A DNA stretch of 50,136 bases, taken from contig JALQYE010000007.1 in the NCBI GenBank assembly GCA_023254245.1, positions 1 to 50,136 on the forward strand. Direction: 5' to 3'. Origin of the DNA: Emticicia sp. (lineage in GTDB: Bacteria; Bacteroidota; Bacteroidia; Cytophagales; Spirosomataceae). The notes below the pieces were generated by a model. The model was not told the origin of the DNA and made no database searches. It saw nothing but the letters and a program-made list of their open reading frames with translations. The translations under genes and the position numbers were made by a program. This document shows positions 7,921 through 14,781 of the stretch, piece after piece. Numbering within the stretch: position 1 is the stretch's first letter; each line of letters starts with the position of its first letter.

Positions 7921-10113
7921 TTAATTGCCCAGTTCTAATTGATTCTTAACTAATTCATAATAAAATCCTCGTCGTTCGACCAATTCTTGATGTTTTCCTT
8001 CCTCAACGATTTCGCCCTGATGTAGTACCACAATATGGTCGGCATTTCGTACTGTGCTTAGGCGATGAGCAATAACCAAGACTGTTCGCCCAGCATAAAA
8101 CTGATTGAGATTTTCCATAATAAATTTCTCGTTATTGGCGTCTAATGCACTGGTTGCTTCATCAAAAAACAAGAATGGTGGATTCTTATAAATTGAACGA
8201 GCAATCAAAATTCGTTGTTTCTGCCCAATACTCAGCCCTTTTCCTTCGCCACCAATTTTAGTAGCTAAACCAAGTGGTGAAGATTCTATAATATCAAAAA
8301 TATTAGAAGCATAAACTGCATAATTGAGGCGGTCAGGGTCAGTTATTTCATCACTTCCTACAATGTTTTTCTCAATCGTATCCGAAAAAATAAAGCCGTC
8401 TTGCATCACTACACCGCATTGCTTTCGCCACCAACCTGTATGATAATCTTGCAGTTTTCTATTCCCAATAAAAATGTTTCCTCCGGTTGGGTCATAAAAC
8501 TTCAGTAATAATTTCATCAAGGTGGTTTTTCCACTACCGCTACTACCCACAAGAGCCGTTACTTTACCTTCTGAAAGAACTAAATTGATATTCTTTAATA
8601 TTTGTGGTGAAGACGGCCCGCCATAACTAAAGCTGAGGTTTTGAAAAATGATGTCTCGGTAATAAGAAAATTGAGCAGTACGTTGAACATCGTCTGGATT
8701 TTCATCTTCTTTTTTATGTATTTCATTCAATCGGTCAAGGCTTATTCGGGCATCTTGTGCAGAATGAACAAAATTTAGAAGTGTTCCGAGTGGAGCATTG
8801 GCTTGCCCGACAATTCCTTGTATCGAAAGCATAGTACCAAAAGTAATATCGCCCTCAACTACACCCTTAGCAGCCAAGAATGTTATTAATATGTCTTTCA
8901 GATGCGTAATAAAAAATGCTCCCGTTTCTTGATATTGGCTAAGCTTAAGGTCTTCGATTCCAATCTTGAATAATCTTGCTTGAATATTTTCCCATCGCCA
9001 ACGTTTTTGGTCTTCAATATTTTGAAGCTTTATTTCATTGATTCCTGTCACTAATTCAACTAAAGCACTTTGATTGTCAGCCAGTCGGTCAAATCTTCTC
9101 AAGTTAATGCGTCTACGGTATTTCAAGAAAACATAAATCCATGTAAAATACAGAATCATGCTAACAATGAAAATCAAGAAAATTGGTACACTGAATATAG
9201 CCAATAGTACACTAAAAATCAGCATATTAAATACGGAGAAGATTACACTCAGAGAAGAACTCGTTAGGAAGTCCTGTATAATGGAATGGTCGCTGATTCG
9301 CTGAAGGATGTCTCCTTGATTCCGAGTTTCAAAAAATGAAATAGGTAGCCGCATGAGCTTGGCTAAAAAATCAGAAATCAAAGAAATATTTACCCGATTA
9401 CTAATGAGCATCAAAATCCAGTTCTGAATAAAATTTGACACCATTTGACCAAAGAATAAAGCTAACTGCCCAAAAAGAATCAGATATATAAAATTCATAT
9501 CCTGATACTCAATCCCTCGGTCAACGACTGCTTGGGTCAAGAAAGGAAAAATAAAAGACAGGATAGCCCCAAGAAGCATCCCAACTCCGATTTGAATGAA
9601 AAAGCGTTTATACGGACGTAAATACCCCCAGAAATATTTGAGAGATAAACCTTCACGTTTGTCATCTTCGCTTTCATAGAACTTTTGCGTTGGCTCAAGT
9701 AAGAGGGCAATGCCTGGTGTGCCTTCTGGATAAACACCATTGTGCCAAGCCTCCAGAAACTCGCTATGTGTATATTTTTCAAGACCCAGTGCAGGGTCAG
9801 CAACCATAACGTGGGTTTTTGTTACCTCATACACTACTACAAAGTGGCGTTGACGCCAAAATACAATACATGGTTTTGGGGCGTCTTCAAGCAGAATATT
9901 AAATGGGATTTTTACTGCTTTTGTCCGAAAACCTATTGATTTAGCTCCATCACTTATACCAGCTAATGAAACACCAGTTTGGGTAATAAATGTTTTATCT
10001 CTAAGAAACTCTAAACTATAATTTTTACCGTAAAACTTCGAAATCATGCGTAGGCAAGTGGGTCCGCAGTCTACTGCATCAAGCTGACGGTAATGTGGGA
10101 AAACTTTTTTCAC
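7921..10113 (-). CDS. C39 peptidase-containing ABC exporter (double-glycine processing)
   Basis: 730 residues in the PCAT/LagD/ComA arrangement: C39 cysteine peptidase (about 1-130), six-helix exporter domain (about 165-440), ATPase (about 480-720). The peptidase triad is in place: C16 in DAVDCGPTC, H90 in RQRHFVVVYE and D106 in VADPALG. The ATPase has Walker A GSSGSGKTT (near residue 524), signature LSIGQKQR, Walker B FLFFDEATSALD and the H-loop IAHRLS. It should cleave leaders after Gly-Gly and export the core. Substrates are almost certainly the three GG-leader peptides encoded just upstream on the same strand. The ATG at 10113 is followed directly by the conserved KKVFPHYRQLDAVDCGP start. 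Confidence 0.95.
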   Translation of the reverse strand: MKKVFPHYRQLDAVDCGPTCLRMISKFYGKNYSLEFLRDKTFITQTGVSLAGISDGAKSIGFRTKAVKIPFNILLEDAPKPCIVFWRQRHFVVVYEVTKTHVMVADPALGLEKYTHSEFLEAWHNGVYPEGTPGIALLLEPTQKFYESEDDKREGLSLKYFWGYLRPYKRFFIQIGVGMLLGAILSFIFPFLTQAVVDRGIEYQDMNFIYLILFGQLALFFGQMVSNFIQNWILMLISNRVNISLISDFLAKLMRLPISFFETRNQGDILQRISDHSIIQDFLTSSSLSVIFSVFNMLIFSVLLAIFSVPIFLIFIVSMILYFTWIYVFLKYRRRINLRRFDRLADNQSALVELVTGINEIKLQNIEDQKRWRWENIQARLFKIGIEDLKLSQYQETGAFFITHLKDILITFLAAKGVVEGDITFGTMLSIQGIVGQANAPLGTLLNFVHSAQDARISLDRLNEIHKKEDENPDDVQRTAQFSYYRDIIFQNLSFSYGGPSSPQILKNINLVLSEGKVTALVGSSGSGKTTLMKLLLKFYDPTGGNIFIGNRKLQDYHTGWWRKQCGVVMQDGFIFSDTIEKNIVGSDEITDPDRLNYAVYASNIFDIIESSPLGLATKIGGEGKGLSIGQKQRILIARSIYKNPPFLFFDEATSALDANNEKFIMENLNQFYAGRTVLVIAHRLSTVRNADHIVVLHQGEIVEEGKHQELVERRGFYYELVKNQLELGN

Positions 10114-10296
10114 TCAGTAATATTTTAGTTAATTGCAATTGAAGATACGAAATTTGCCTTTGAAAAGATGTTTCTGCGGGCTGTTATACTTAGCTTCGTA
10201 CGCTGTTCAATAGAAAACAAAAACTAAGCCAATAAATAAAAAGAAGTATTTTATTTGCCGATTTGTTTTTTATCGCAATAGGTTACGTATATTAAT

Positions 10297-10333
10297 AAAA
10301 AAAAGCACTTTCAAGTCGAAAAGTGCTTTTTTT
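10297..10333. terminator. Rho-independent terminator between peptide genes and exporter
   Basis: The stem AAAGCACTTT / AAAGTGCTTT has flanking A and T runs on both sides, so it can work in either direction. On the minus strand it follows the last precursor gene (stop at 10353) and precedes the exporter gene by about 180 bases. It may limit read-through, so that peptide mRNA exceeds exporter mRNA. Confidence 0.8.
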
Positions 10334-10352
10334 ACTATACTTATTTTAAAAA

Positions 10353-10640
10353 TTATGCTGGTAGGCAAGTAGTTGTAGGCTTACAAGTACTTAACGAAAA
10401 TGAGAATGAAAACGAAATAGTTGGCTTACAAAGCGTTGTCGTAGGTGTCGGACATGTTGGAACTGTTGGACACGTTGGTACTGTGTAGCAAGGTGTTGGA
10501 GCTGGTGGTGGACATGTAGGAACTGTATAACAGGTTGTCTTTGGAAGACAAGTTCCTAATAAGCTTAATAGTCCGAAAGTACCACCTGCAACGTTATTAG
10601 TTTCGTTAGCTGAGATTTCAAATTGTTCGAAATTTTTCAT
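10353..10640 (-). CDS. Double-glycine leader precursor peptide 1, Cys/Pro/Thr-rich
   Basis: 95 residues. The leader MKNFEQFEISANETNNVAGG is 20 residues and ends in the GG cleavage site. The predicted core is 75 residues with nine Cys, built from TVPTCPPPAPTPC, TVPTCPTVPTCPTPTTTLC and similar units. An alternating SFSFSFSLS stretch lies near the C-terminus, and the end is TCKPTTTCLPA. Leader and position mark it as a substrate of the C39 exporter 240 bp downstream. It is the third intact member of a tandem array and the closest to the exporter. No known bacteriocin family is recognised. Antimicrobial, signalling or structural roles are all open. Confidence 0.85.
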   Translation of the reverse strand: MKNFEQFEISANETNNVAGGTFGLLSLLGTCLPKTTCYTVPTCPPPAPTPCYTVPTCPTVPTCPTPTTTLCKPTISFSFSFSLSTCKPTTTCLPA

Positions 10641-10650
10641 TTTGTTTTAG

Positions 10651-10666
10651 TTTTAAAAAGGTTCAC
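10651..10666 (-). promoter_or_regulatory. Shared upstream motif GTGAACCTTTTTAAAA, copy 1
   Basis: On the minus strand GTGAACCTTTTTAAAA ends 10 bases before the ATG of precursor 1. Near-identical copies precede the other three precursor starts, so it is probably a translation-initiation or post-transcriptional control element of this peptide family. Confidence 0.55.
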
Positions 10667-10682
10667 AATTATTTTACTATTT

Positions 10683-10928
10683 TTAATTTCCTGAGGTTCC
10701 TACTTGTGATGGTAAACAAACTGGAGTAGGCGGGGTGCAAGTTGTTGTACAAGTGGTTGGAGGAGGTGGACAAGTTGGTGTGTAACAGGTAGTTTTAGGA
10801 ATGTAGCTTGTAATTTTCGGGATACAATAACTGTAACTAAAACTAAAGTTAAAACCAAAGCAGAATGTTCCGCCTTCTGCACTGTTCATTTCGTTTAATG
10901 TTACTTCAAATTGGTCAAAAGTTTTCAT
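10683..10928 (-). CDS. Double-glycine leader precursor peptide 2, Cys/Pro/Thr-rich
   Basis: 81 residues from the ATG at 10928. An in-frame ATG three codons earlier (10937) is possible, but alignment with the paralogues favours MKTFDQFE as the start. The 20-residue leader ends SAEGG. The 61-residue core begins TFCFGFNFSFSYSYC, an alternating aromatic/Ser strand, continues with IPK and Cys/Pro/Thr units (TPTCPPPPTTC, TTTC, PVCLPS), and ends VGTSGN. Seven Cys are in the core. Precursor 1 starts 42 bp downstream. The leader is closely related to precursor 3, and so is most of the core, indicating tandem duplication. Confidence 0.85.
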   Translation of the reverse strand: MKTFDQFEVTLNEMNSAEGGTFCFGFNFSFSYSYCIPKITSYIPKTTCYTPTCPPPPTTCTTTCTPPTPVCLPSQVGTSGN

Positions 10929-10947
10929 ATCTATCATGTTTAAAAGG

Positions 10948-10963
10948 TTTCAAAAAGGTTCAC
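10948..10963 (-). promoter_or_regulatory. Shared upstream motif GTGAACCTTTTTGAAA, copy 2
   Basis: Minus-strand GTGAACCTTTTTGAAA lies about 20 bases before the MKTF start codon of precursor 2. It matches the elements before the paralogous genes, with one change. Confidence 0.55.
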
Positions 10964-10995
10964 TGTTTTTATATCACTCAATTTTAATTTACTTA

Positions 10996-11253
10996 TCAAT
11001 AGCCAGTTGCTCCAACTGCTGATGGTAGACAACTCGTAGTTGGTGTTGTACAAGTTTTAGTGGTGGTGCAAGTTGTTGGTGTGGGAGTTGGGCAAGTATA
11101 TGTTGGTGTTGTACAAGCTGTTGTTGGGGGGGCACAGTAAGTAGTTTTTGGAGCACAATAACTAAAACTTAGATTAAAGCCAAAACAGAATGTACCCCCA
11201 TCAATAGTGTTTATTTCGCTCGAAGAGATTTCAAATTGGTCAAAATTTTTCAT
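10996..11253 (-). CDS. Double-glycine leader precursor peptide 3, Cys/Pro/Thr-rich
   Basis: 85 residues from the ATG at 11253. A longer reading beginning at 11292 would add 13 residues that the paralogues lack and would run through the shared upstream motif, so I reject it. The leader MKNFDQFEISSSEINTIDGG is followed by a 65-residue core: TFCFGFNLSFSYCAPKTTYC, then Cys every 4-8 residues within Thr/Pro stretches (TACTTPTYTC, PTPTPTTC, TKTC, TSCLPS), ending VGATGY. Eight Cys are in the core. It is the first intact member of the array, and 67 bp separate its stop from precursor 2. Confidence 0.85.
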   Translation of the reverse strand: MKNFDQFEISSSEINTIDGGTFCFGFNLSFSYCAPKTTYCAPPTTACTTPTYTCPTPTPTTCTTTKTCTTPTTSCLPSAVGATGY

Positions 11254-11271
11254 TAGAATTTTAATTAGTTG

Positions 11272-11288
11272 TTTTAAAAAGATTACAC
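11272..11288 (-). promoter_or_regulatory. Shared upstream motif, copy 3 (GTGTAATCTTTTTAAAA)
   Basis: Minus-strand GTGTAATCTTTTTAAAA sits 18 bases before the ATG of precursor 3. It follows ATTGAG, as does the copy before the decayed fourth precursor. Confidence 0.5.
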
Positions 11289-11385
11289 TCAATATTTAAT
11301 TTATATACAATTTTTTTCTTGTTAAGTTGCTGTCATGAATCCGATTTATCGTACGATTAGATAGCCAATTCTGAAAAAAAAGTTT

Positions 11386-11565
11386 TCAGAAAAGTTTGGC
11401 ACGCTCTAAAGCATGGCACATAATTTGCACTATAAATACATAGAGATACTTAAACAGTGAAGCTGCAAGTTTAGGCAAGTAGAAATTGCTGCATAAGCCG
11501 AAATCTCTACTTACCATTTGATTCATCTCAATAATAGAGATTTCGAAGGGTACGAAGTTAATCAT
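11386..11565 (-). pseudogene. Decayed fourth precursor peptide (GG site lost)
   Basis: An open frame of 59 residues starts MINFVPFEISIIEMNQM. It aligns position by position with the other leaders (MKNFDQFEISSSEINTI), but the GG becomes SR (VSRDFG). The following FGLCSNFYLPK still echoes the core start FCFGFN..YC.PK. After that the Cys/Pro/Thr repeats are replaced by an unrelated sequence ending ALERAKLF. The shared upstream motif is intact at 11572-11587. The peptide could not be cut by a C39 peptidase in the usual way, so I read it as a decaying copy. A role as a non-cleaved decoy cannot be excluded. Confidence 0.6.
11413..11430 (+). promoter_or_regulatory. Sigma-54-like -24/-12 element A
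   Basis: ATGGCACATAATTTGCAC has GG and GC separated by exactly 10 bases, matching the sigma-54 consensus TGGCAC-N5-TTGC. It points right, inside the decayed precursor and opposite to the peptide genes. No plus-strand gene is evident downstream. Confidence 0.4.
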
Positions 11566-11571
11566 TTTAAC

Positions 11572-11587
11572 TTTTTTAATGGTTCAC
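11572..11587 (-). promoter_or_regulatory. Shared upstream motif GTGAACCATTAAAAAA, copy 4
   Basis: Minus-strand GTGAACCATTAAAAAA lies six bases before the ATG of the decayed precursor. It supports common ancestry of that ORF with the three intact precursors. Confidence 0.45.
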
Positions 11588-11634
11588 TCAATAGTAATTA
11601 TCTCAATAGTATAGGTTATATTGTTGTGTGTGCT

Positions 11635-11653
11635 TTGGCATAGTATTTGTACT
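11635..11653 (+). promoter_or_regulatory. Sigma-54-like element B
   Basis: TTGGCATAGTATTTGTAC with the same 10-base spacing as element A, but GT instead of GC at -12. It shares about 19 of 23 positions with A, including ACTATA just downstream, so the two look like copies of one element. Confidence 0.3.
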
Positions 11654-11719
11654 ATATACGTTAAGAAACATTTTAGCTGATTTATAAAGAAAAATCAAAA
11701 TTTATTTGTTTCTAATCTC

Positions 11720-11737
11720 TTGGCATGAAACTTGCCC
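11720..11737 (+). promoter_or_regulatory. Sigma-54-like element C
   Basis: TTGGCATGAAACTTGCCC has GG-N10-GC spacing. It is nearly palindromic, so a weaker minus-strand reading toward the peptide genes is also possible. Confidence 0.35.
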
Positions 11738-11740
11738 CTC

Positions 11741-11970
11741 TTGTCTAAGAGACCACATATATGCTATTTCCTTGGTTATTTACATGTGTTTTAATAAACA
11801 TCTGTAAAAATCCTTTTTTTAGGTGTTTATAGCACAAAAATGATACCACTTAATCATTTTTGGCAATATAAATATTTTTACTGCTTAATCTACCGAACAG
11901 TCATGCATTTTCTTCCACAATTAATTTTCTAAAAACCTGCTGTCATAAATAATCTTTGTGTTTTGGGTAT
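11741..11970. other. Intergenic stretch without a supported gene
   Basis: AT-rich sequence between the sigma-54-like elements and the amidohydrolase terminator. The only plus-strand frames beginning with ATG are 23 codons (11761-11832) and about 30 codons. Neither has homologues I recognise. I see no RNA gene here. Confidence 0.5.
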
Positions 11971-11971
11971 A

Positions 11972-11999
11972 AAAAAAGGATTACCCAAGTAACCCTTTT
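11972..11999 (-). terminator. Terminator after the amidohydrolase-like gene
   Basis: On the minus strand AAAAGGGTTAC / GTAATCCTTTT forms an 11-bp stem with one mismatch, followed by a T run. It lies 16 bases after the stop of the amidohydrolase-like gene. Confidence 0.7.
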
Positions 12000-12015
12000 C
12001 TATTTCATTCATCTT

Positions 12016-13320
12016 TTATTTTCCGCCGATTCCGTATTTATCAACGTATTTTTTGTAGAGCCTCTTTTGCTTATCGTCAAGGTCAATTTTTTTACCTCTG
12101 ATAAATGCGTAGCTTACTTTGTTAGTTCTCATATCCAAAATATCTCCTTCCGAAACCGCAATAGTAGCAAGTTTTCCAACTTCGAGTGTACCAACTTGTT
12201 TGTCGATTCCTAAGATTTTGGCATTATTGAGGGTAATCATTTTTAATGCATCTTCTTTATCCATGCCAAAAGCTGCACTTGTTCCTGCTACGAATGGTAG
12301 ATTACGAGTTTTATAAAATTCTTCAGTATAAAACATACCCGTAAGAATTCCTGCTTTCATCAAACGATTTGGAAGTTTATACGGATTCCAAACGTCTTCA
12401 TCTGAGTTATTTGGCAATCGGTGTGTTGGCGAAACAATCACTGGAATGTTATTGGTTTTCAAGAAATCAAGAGCTAAATCTGCTTCTTCACCGCCCACAA
12501 CTACAATATTTTTGATTTTAAATTTCTGAGCCATCTGACAGGCTTCAATTATCTCTTTACCGTAGTTTGTACGAATGTAAAGTTTTTTCGAGCCATCAAA
12601 TAAACCTCTCATAGCTTCAAGTTTAGCATTTTTTGGGTTTGGATTGCTTATTTCGCTATATGCAAGAGCATCGGCAATAAATCCTTGAAGCTCATTTTTT
12701 TGCTCAATGTATTTGTCGTTCTTTTTTACAACAAATCTTGCTTCTTCTGGACTAAACTGACGAGAAATCAAAGCAGGATAGTTCAACCAAACGCCATCAT
12801 CTTTCTTTAGAGCTGCATCTTCCCAGTTCCAGCCGTCGTATTCCATTACAGATGATGTTCCCGAAATAATTCCGCCTTCGGGAGTGGTTTGTCCAATCAA
12901 AACACCATTGCCACGAACCGTTGGGATAACCTCCGAATCAGTATTGTGTGCAATTAAAGCACGAATATTTGGGTTGAATTGACCTGTTTCGGCTTGGTCG
13001 AAAGTTGAGCGAACCGAGCCAATTTCAACTAAACCAAGCAAAGCAGCAGGAGCGATGATGCCAGGATAAACAGATTTACCTGCAACATTTATAACTTCAG
13101 TTGCGTTTTTATCAAAATTTGTGTTGGCATCGCCAATGGCAGTAATAACTCCTTTATCGAAAACAATTGTACCGTTCTGAATGATTTTTCCGTCACCAAT
13201 ATGTATTGTTCCTCCAATCAATGCAATTGGTTTTGACTGCGGAGCCGCAGGTGCAGGGTTTTGGGCAAAAACGCCAAATTTTATTAATAGTAAGCTTAGA
13301 AGTGATAAATGTTTTTTCAT
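12016..13320 (-). CDS. Secreted amidohydrolase-fold protein lacking metal ligands
   Basis: 434 residues from the ATG at 13320. The frame extends 18 codons further upstream, but the signal peptide MKKHLSLLSLLLIKFGVFAQ begins here. The fold is recognisable from the early strands (ALIGGTIHIGDGKIIQNGTIVFDKGVITAIG) and the closing ALKMITLNNAKILGIDKQVGTLEVGKLATIAVSEGD, as in imidazolonepropionase-like enzymes. The usual PG.ID.H.H metal motif is instead YPGIIAPAALLGL. The later histidines and the aspartate of (N/S)SDDA are also absent (PFVAGTSAAFG). It probably does not hydrolyse anything itself and may be a partner of the larger amidohydrolase at 17793-20876, whose N-terminal half is similarly degenerate. 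Confidence 0.8.
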   Translation of the reverse strand: MKKHLSLLSLLLIKFGVFAQNPAPAAPQSKPIALIGGTIHIGDGKIIQNGTIVFDKGVITAIGDANTNFDKNATEVINVAGKSVYPGIIAPAALLGLVEIGSVRSTFDQAETGQFNPNIRALIAHNTDSEVIPTVRGNGVLIGQTTPEGGIISGTSSVMEYDGWNWEDAALKKDDGVWLNYPALISRQFSPEEARFVVKKNDKYIEQKNELQGFIADALAYSEISNPNPKNAKLEAMRGLFDGSKKLYIRTNYGKEIIEACQMAQKFKIKNIVVVGGEEADLALDFLKTNNIPVIVSPTHRLPNNSDEDVWNPYKLPNRLMKAGILTGMFYTEEFYKTRNLPFVAGTSAAFGMDKEDALKMITLNNAKILGIDKQVGTLEVGKLATIAVSEGDILDMRTNKVSYAFIRGKKIDLDDKQKRLYKKYVDKYGIGGK

Positions 13321-13493
13321 TGAGCAGGTTTTAGTTTGATGAACAAATTTTGTGAAAAATACGGGTAATTCCAAATATGTTTTCTATTTAATTACATATT
13401 CATACAACACACTAAAAAGTAAGTTTATTATTCAGAAAAAAGTTTTATTTTTAAATTTTCCGAATAACTAAAAAAGCTTCTTAGGGCGAAATT

Positions 13494-14234
13494 ATGAGTA
13501 AATTATATACAAATTTAGCGAATGTTTATCATGAAATATATCAAACCCTGTTTGATTACGACGAAGAGTTTAAGTTTTACGATAAGTATTTAAGAGAAAA
13601 CCAGATTACGAGCGTTGTTGAAATTGGTTGTGGTACTGGAAACTTAGCCAAAAGATTACATGAAGCAGGATACGAATATCTTGGAATTGACCTCTTTGAT
13701 GAAATGCTGAAAATTGCCCAAAAGACGGCTCCATTGGCTAAATTTCGACAAGCTGATGCCCGAAGTTTTGAGCTGGAAGAAAAGCAAGATTGTGTTATCC
13801 TAACAGGGAGAAGCATTAGCTATTTAACCACTAATAATGACTTAATTAATACATTTAACTGTATTGCTGAAAGTTTAAAACAAGGCGGGCTATTGATGTT
13901 TGATGCCATTGATGCCAGCAAGTTATTTATTGATTTTACGAATGAAAAATTGGATACGCTAATGGCAACTTTTGGTTCGAACGAATACAAACGAATAAGT
14001 AAGAGCAAGAAGAATTTACAATCTGGCTGGACGTGGGATTGGGAGTCGGAATATTATCTAAAAAGTAATATTGGTGAATACGAAAAAATCGGTGAAGATT
14101 TTTCGACGCTTCGGGCGTTTTTAAAAGAAGAATTAAGTTTGTTTTTTAAAATCACTGGTTTTGAATTAGTGAAAATTTTACCTAAGCAATCGTATGCGTG
14201 GGATGATAATTTTTTTATTGTAAAAAAGGTATAA
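13494..14234 (+). CDS. Class I SAM-dependent methyltransferase
   Basis: 246 residues. Motif I VVEIGCGTGNLAKRL (about 41-55), acidic end of strand 2 YLGIDLFDEML (about 62-72), motif II region FRQADARSF, and a post-motif CVILTGRSISYL where a Thr-Gly-Arg replaces the more common hydrophobic Asp loop. The central GGLLMFDAIDASKLF closes the Rossmann core. The substrate is unknown. The next gene (GNAT acetyltransferase) starts after a single base, so the two are co-translated and may act in one modification pathway. It is divergent from the amidohydrolase-like gene. Confidence 0.88.
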   Translation: MSKLYTNLANVYHEIYQTLFDYDEEFKFYDKYLRENQITSVVEIGCGTGNLAKRLHEAGYEYLGIDLFDEMLKIAQKTAPLAKFRQADARSFELEEKQDCVILTGRSISYLTTNNDLINTFNCIAESLKQGGLLMFDAIDASKLFIDFTNEKLDTLMATFGSNEYKRISKSKKNLQSGWTWDWESEYYLKSNIGEYEKIGEDFSTLRAFLKEELSLFFKITGFELVKILPKQSYAWDDNFFIVKKV

Positions 14235-14235
14235 C

Positions 14236-14721
14236 ATGAATATTAGACGTTTCGATAAACAAAAAGATGCAGAAGCTGTTTGGGAAATCTTGCATTTAGT
14301 GGTTAAAGCTGGCGACACATTGGTCTTTGCACCCGATTCCACAAAAGAGAAGATGCTGGCTTATTGGTCAGCCGATGATAAATATGCGTATGTATGTGAA
14401 ATTGATAATCAAATTGTAGGCACATTTTATATCAAGCAAAATCAACCTGATTTAGGGGCACATGTAGCCAATGCGGGTTATTTAGTCCACCCAAATCAAA
14501 GAGGAAAGGGTATCGCAGAAACTATGTGTAGATTTTCATTAGACGAAGCACGTCGTCTGGGTTTTAAAGCGATGCAGTTTAATATAGTAGTAAGCACGAA
14601 TGAGGTAGCGGTAAGGCTTTGGCAAAAATGCGGATTTGAAATTATTGGCCGTTTACCTAAAGTTTTTCAGCATCAAAGTCTCGGTTTAGTCGATGCTTTT
14701 GTGATGTATCAATGGTTATGA
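14236..14721 (+). CDS. GNAT-family N-acetyltransferase
   Basis: 161 residues. The acetyl-CoA-binding motif A is VHPNQRGKGIAETMC (R/Q-x-x-G-x-G/A). Motif B is MQFNIVVSTNEVAVRLWQKCGFEIIGRLPKVF, typical of RimI-like/phosphinothricin-type GNATs. The C-terminal LVDAFVMYQWL resembles YncA-like family members, which often act on amino acids or small amines. The substrate is not determinable here. The ATG follows the methyltransferase stop by 1 bp. A strong terminator follows at 14727. Confidence 0.9.
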   Translation: MNIRRFDKQKDAEAVWEILHLVVKAGDTLVFAPDSTKEKMLAYWSADDKYAYVCEIDNQIVGTFYIKQNQPDLGAHVANAGYLVHPNQRGKGIAETMCRFSLDEARRLGFKAMQFNIVVSTNEVAVRLWQKCGFEIIGRLPKVFQHQSLGLVDAFVMYQWL

Positions 14722-14726
14722 AATAT

Positions 14727-14763
14727 AAAAAATCCTCCAAAATTCACTTTGGAGGATTTTTTT
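14727..14763. terminator. Bidirectional terminator
   Basis: AAAAAATCCTCCAAA / TTTGGAGGATTTTTT stem with A and T flanks. It serves both the acetyltransferase gene (plus) and the TonB receptor gene (minus), which converge here. Confidence 0.88.
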
Positions 14764-14781
14764 GACTTATTCTGGAGATTA

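Noticed and set aside
10353-11253. Repeated TGT/ACA-rich DNA in the peptide genes looked like tandem repeats or a CRISPR array
   Set aside because: The repetition follows codons for Cys, Pro and Thr in open frames with matching leaders. There are no equal-length repeats with unique spacers.
11761-11832. A 23-codon plus-strand frame downstream of a sigma-54-like element
   Set aside because: Too short, no conserved features, no ribosome-binding evidence. Kept only as a possibility inside the finding on those elements.
11956-12213. Plus-strand 85-codon frame
   Set aside because: It is mostly antisense to the amidohydrolase-like gene and contains its terminator.
13321-13374. N-terminal extension of the amidohydrolase-like protein (18 residues)
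   Set aside because: The signal peptide begins at the ATG at 13320. The extension would bury it.
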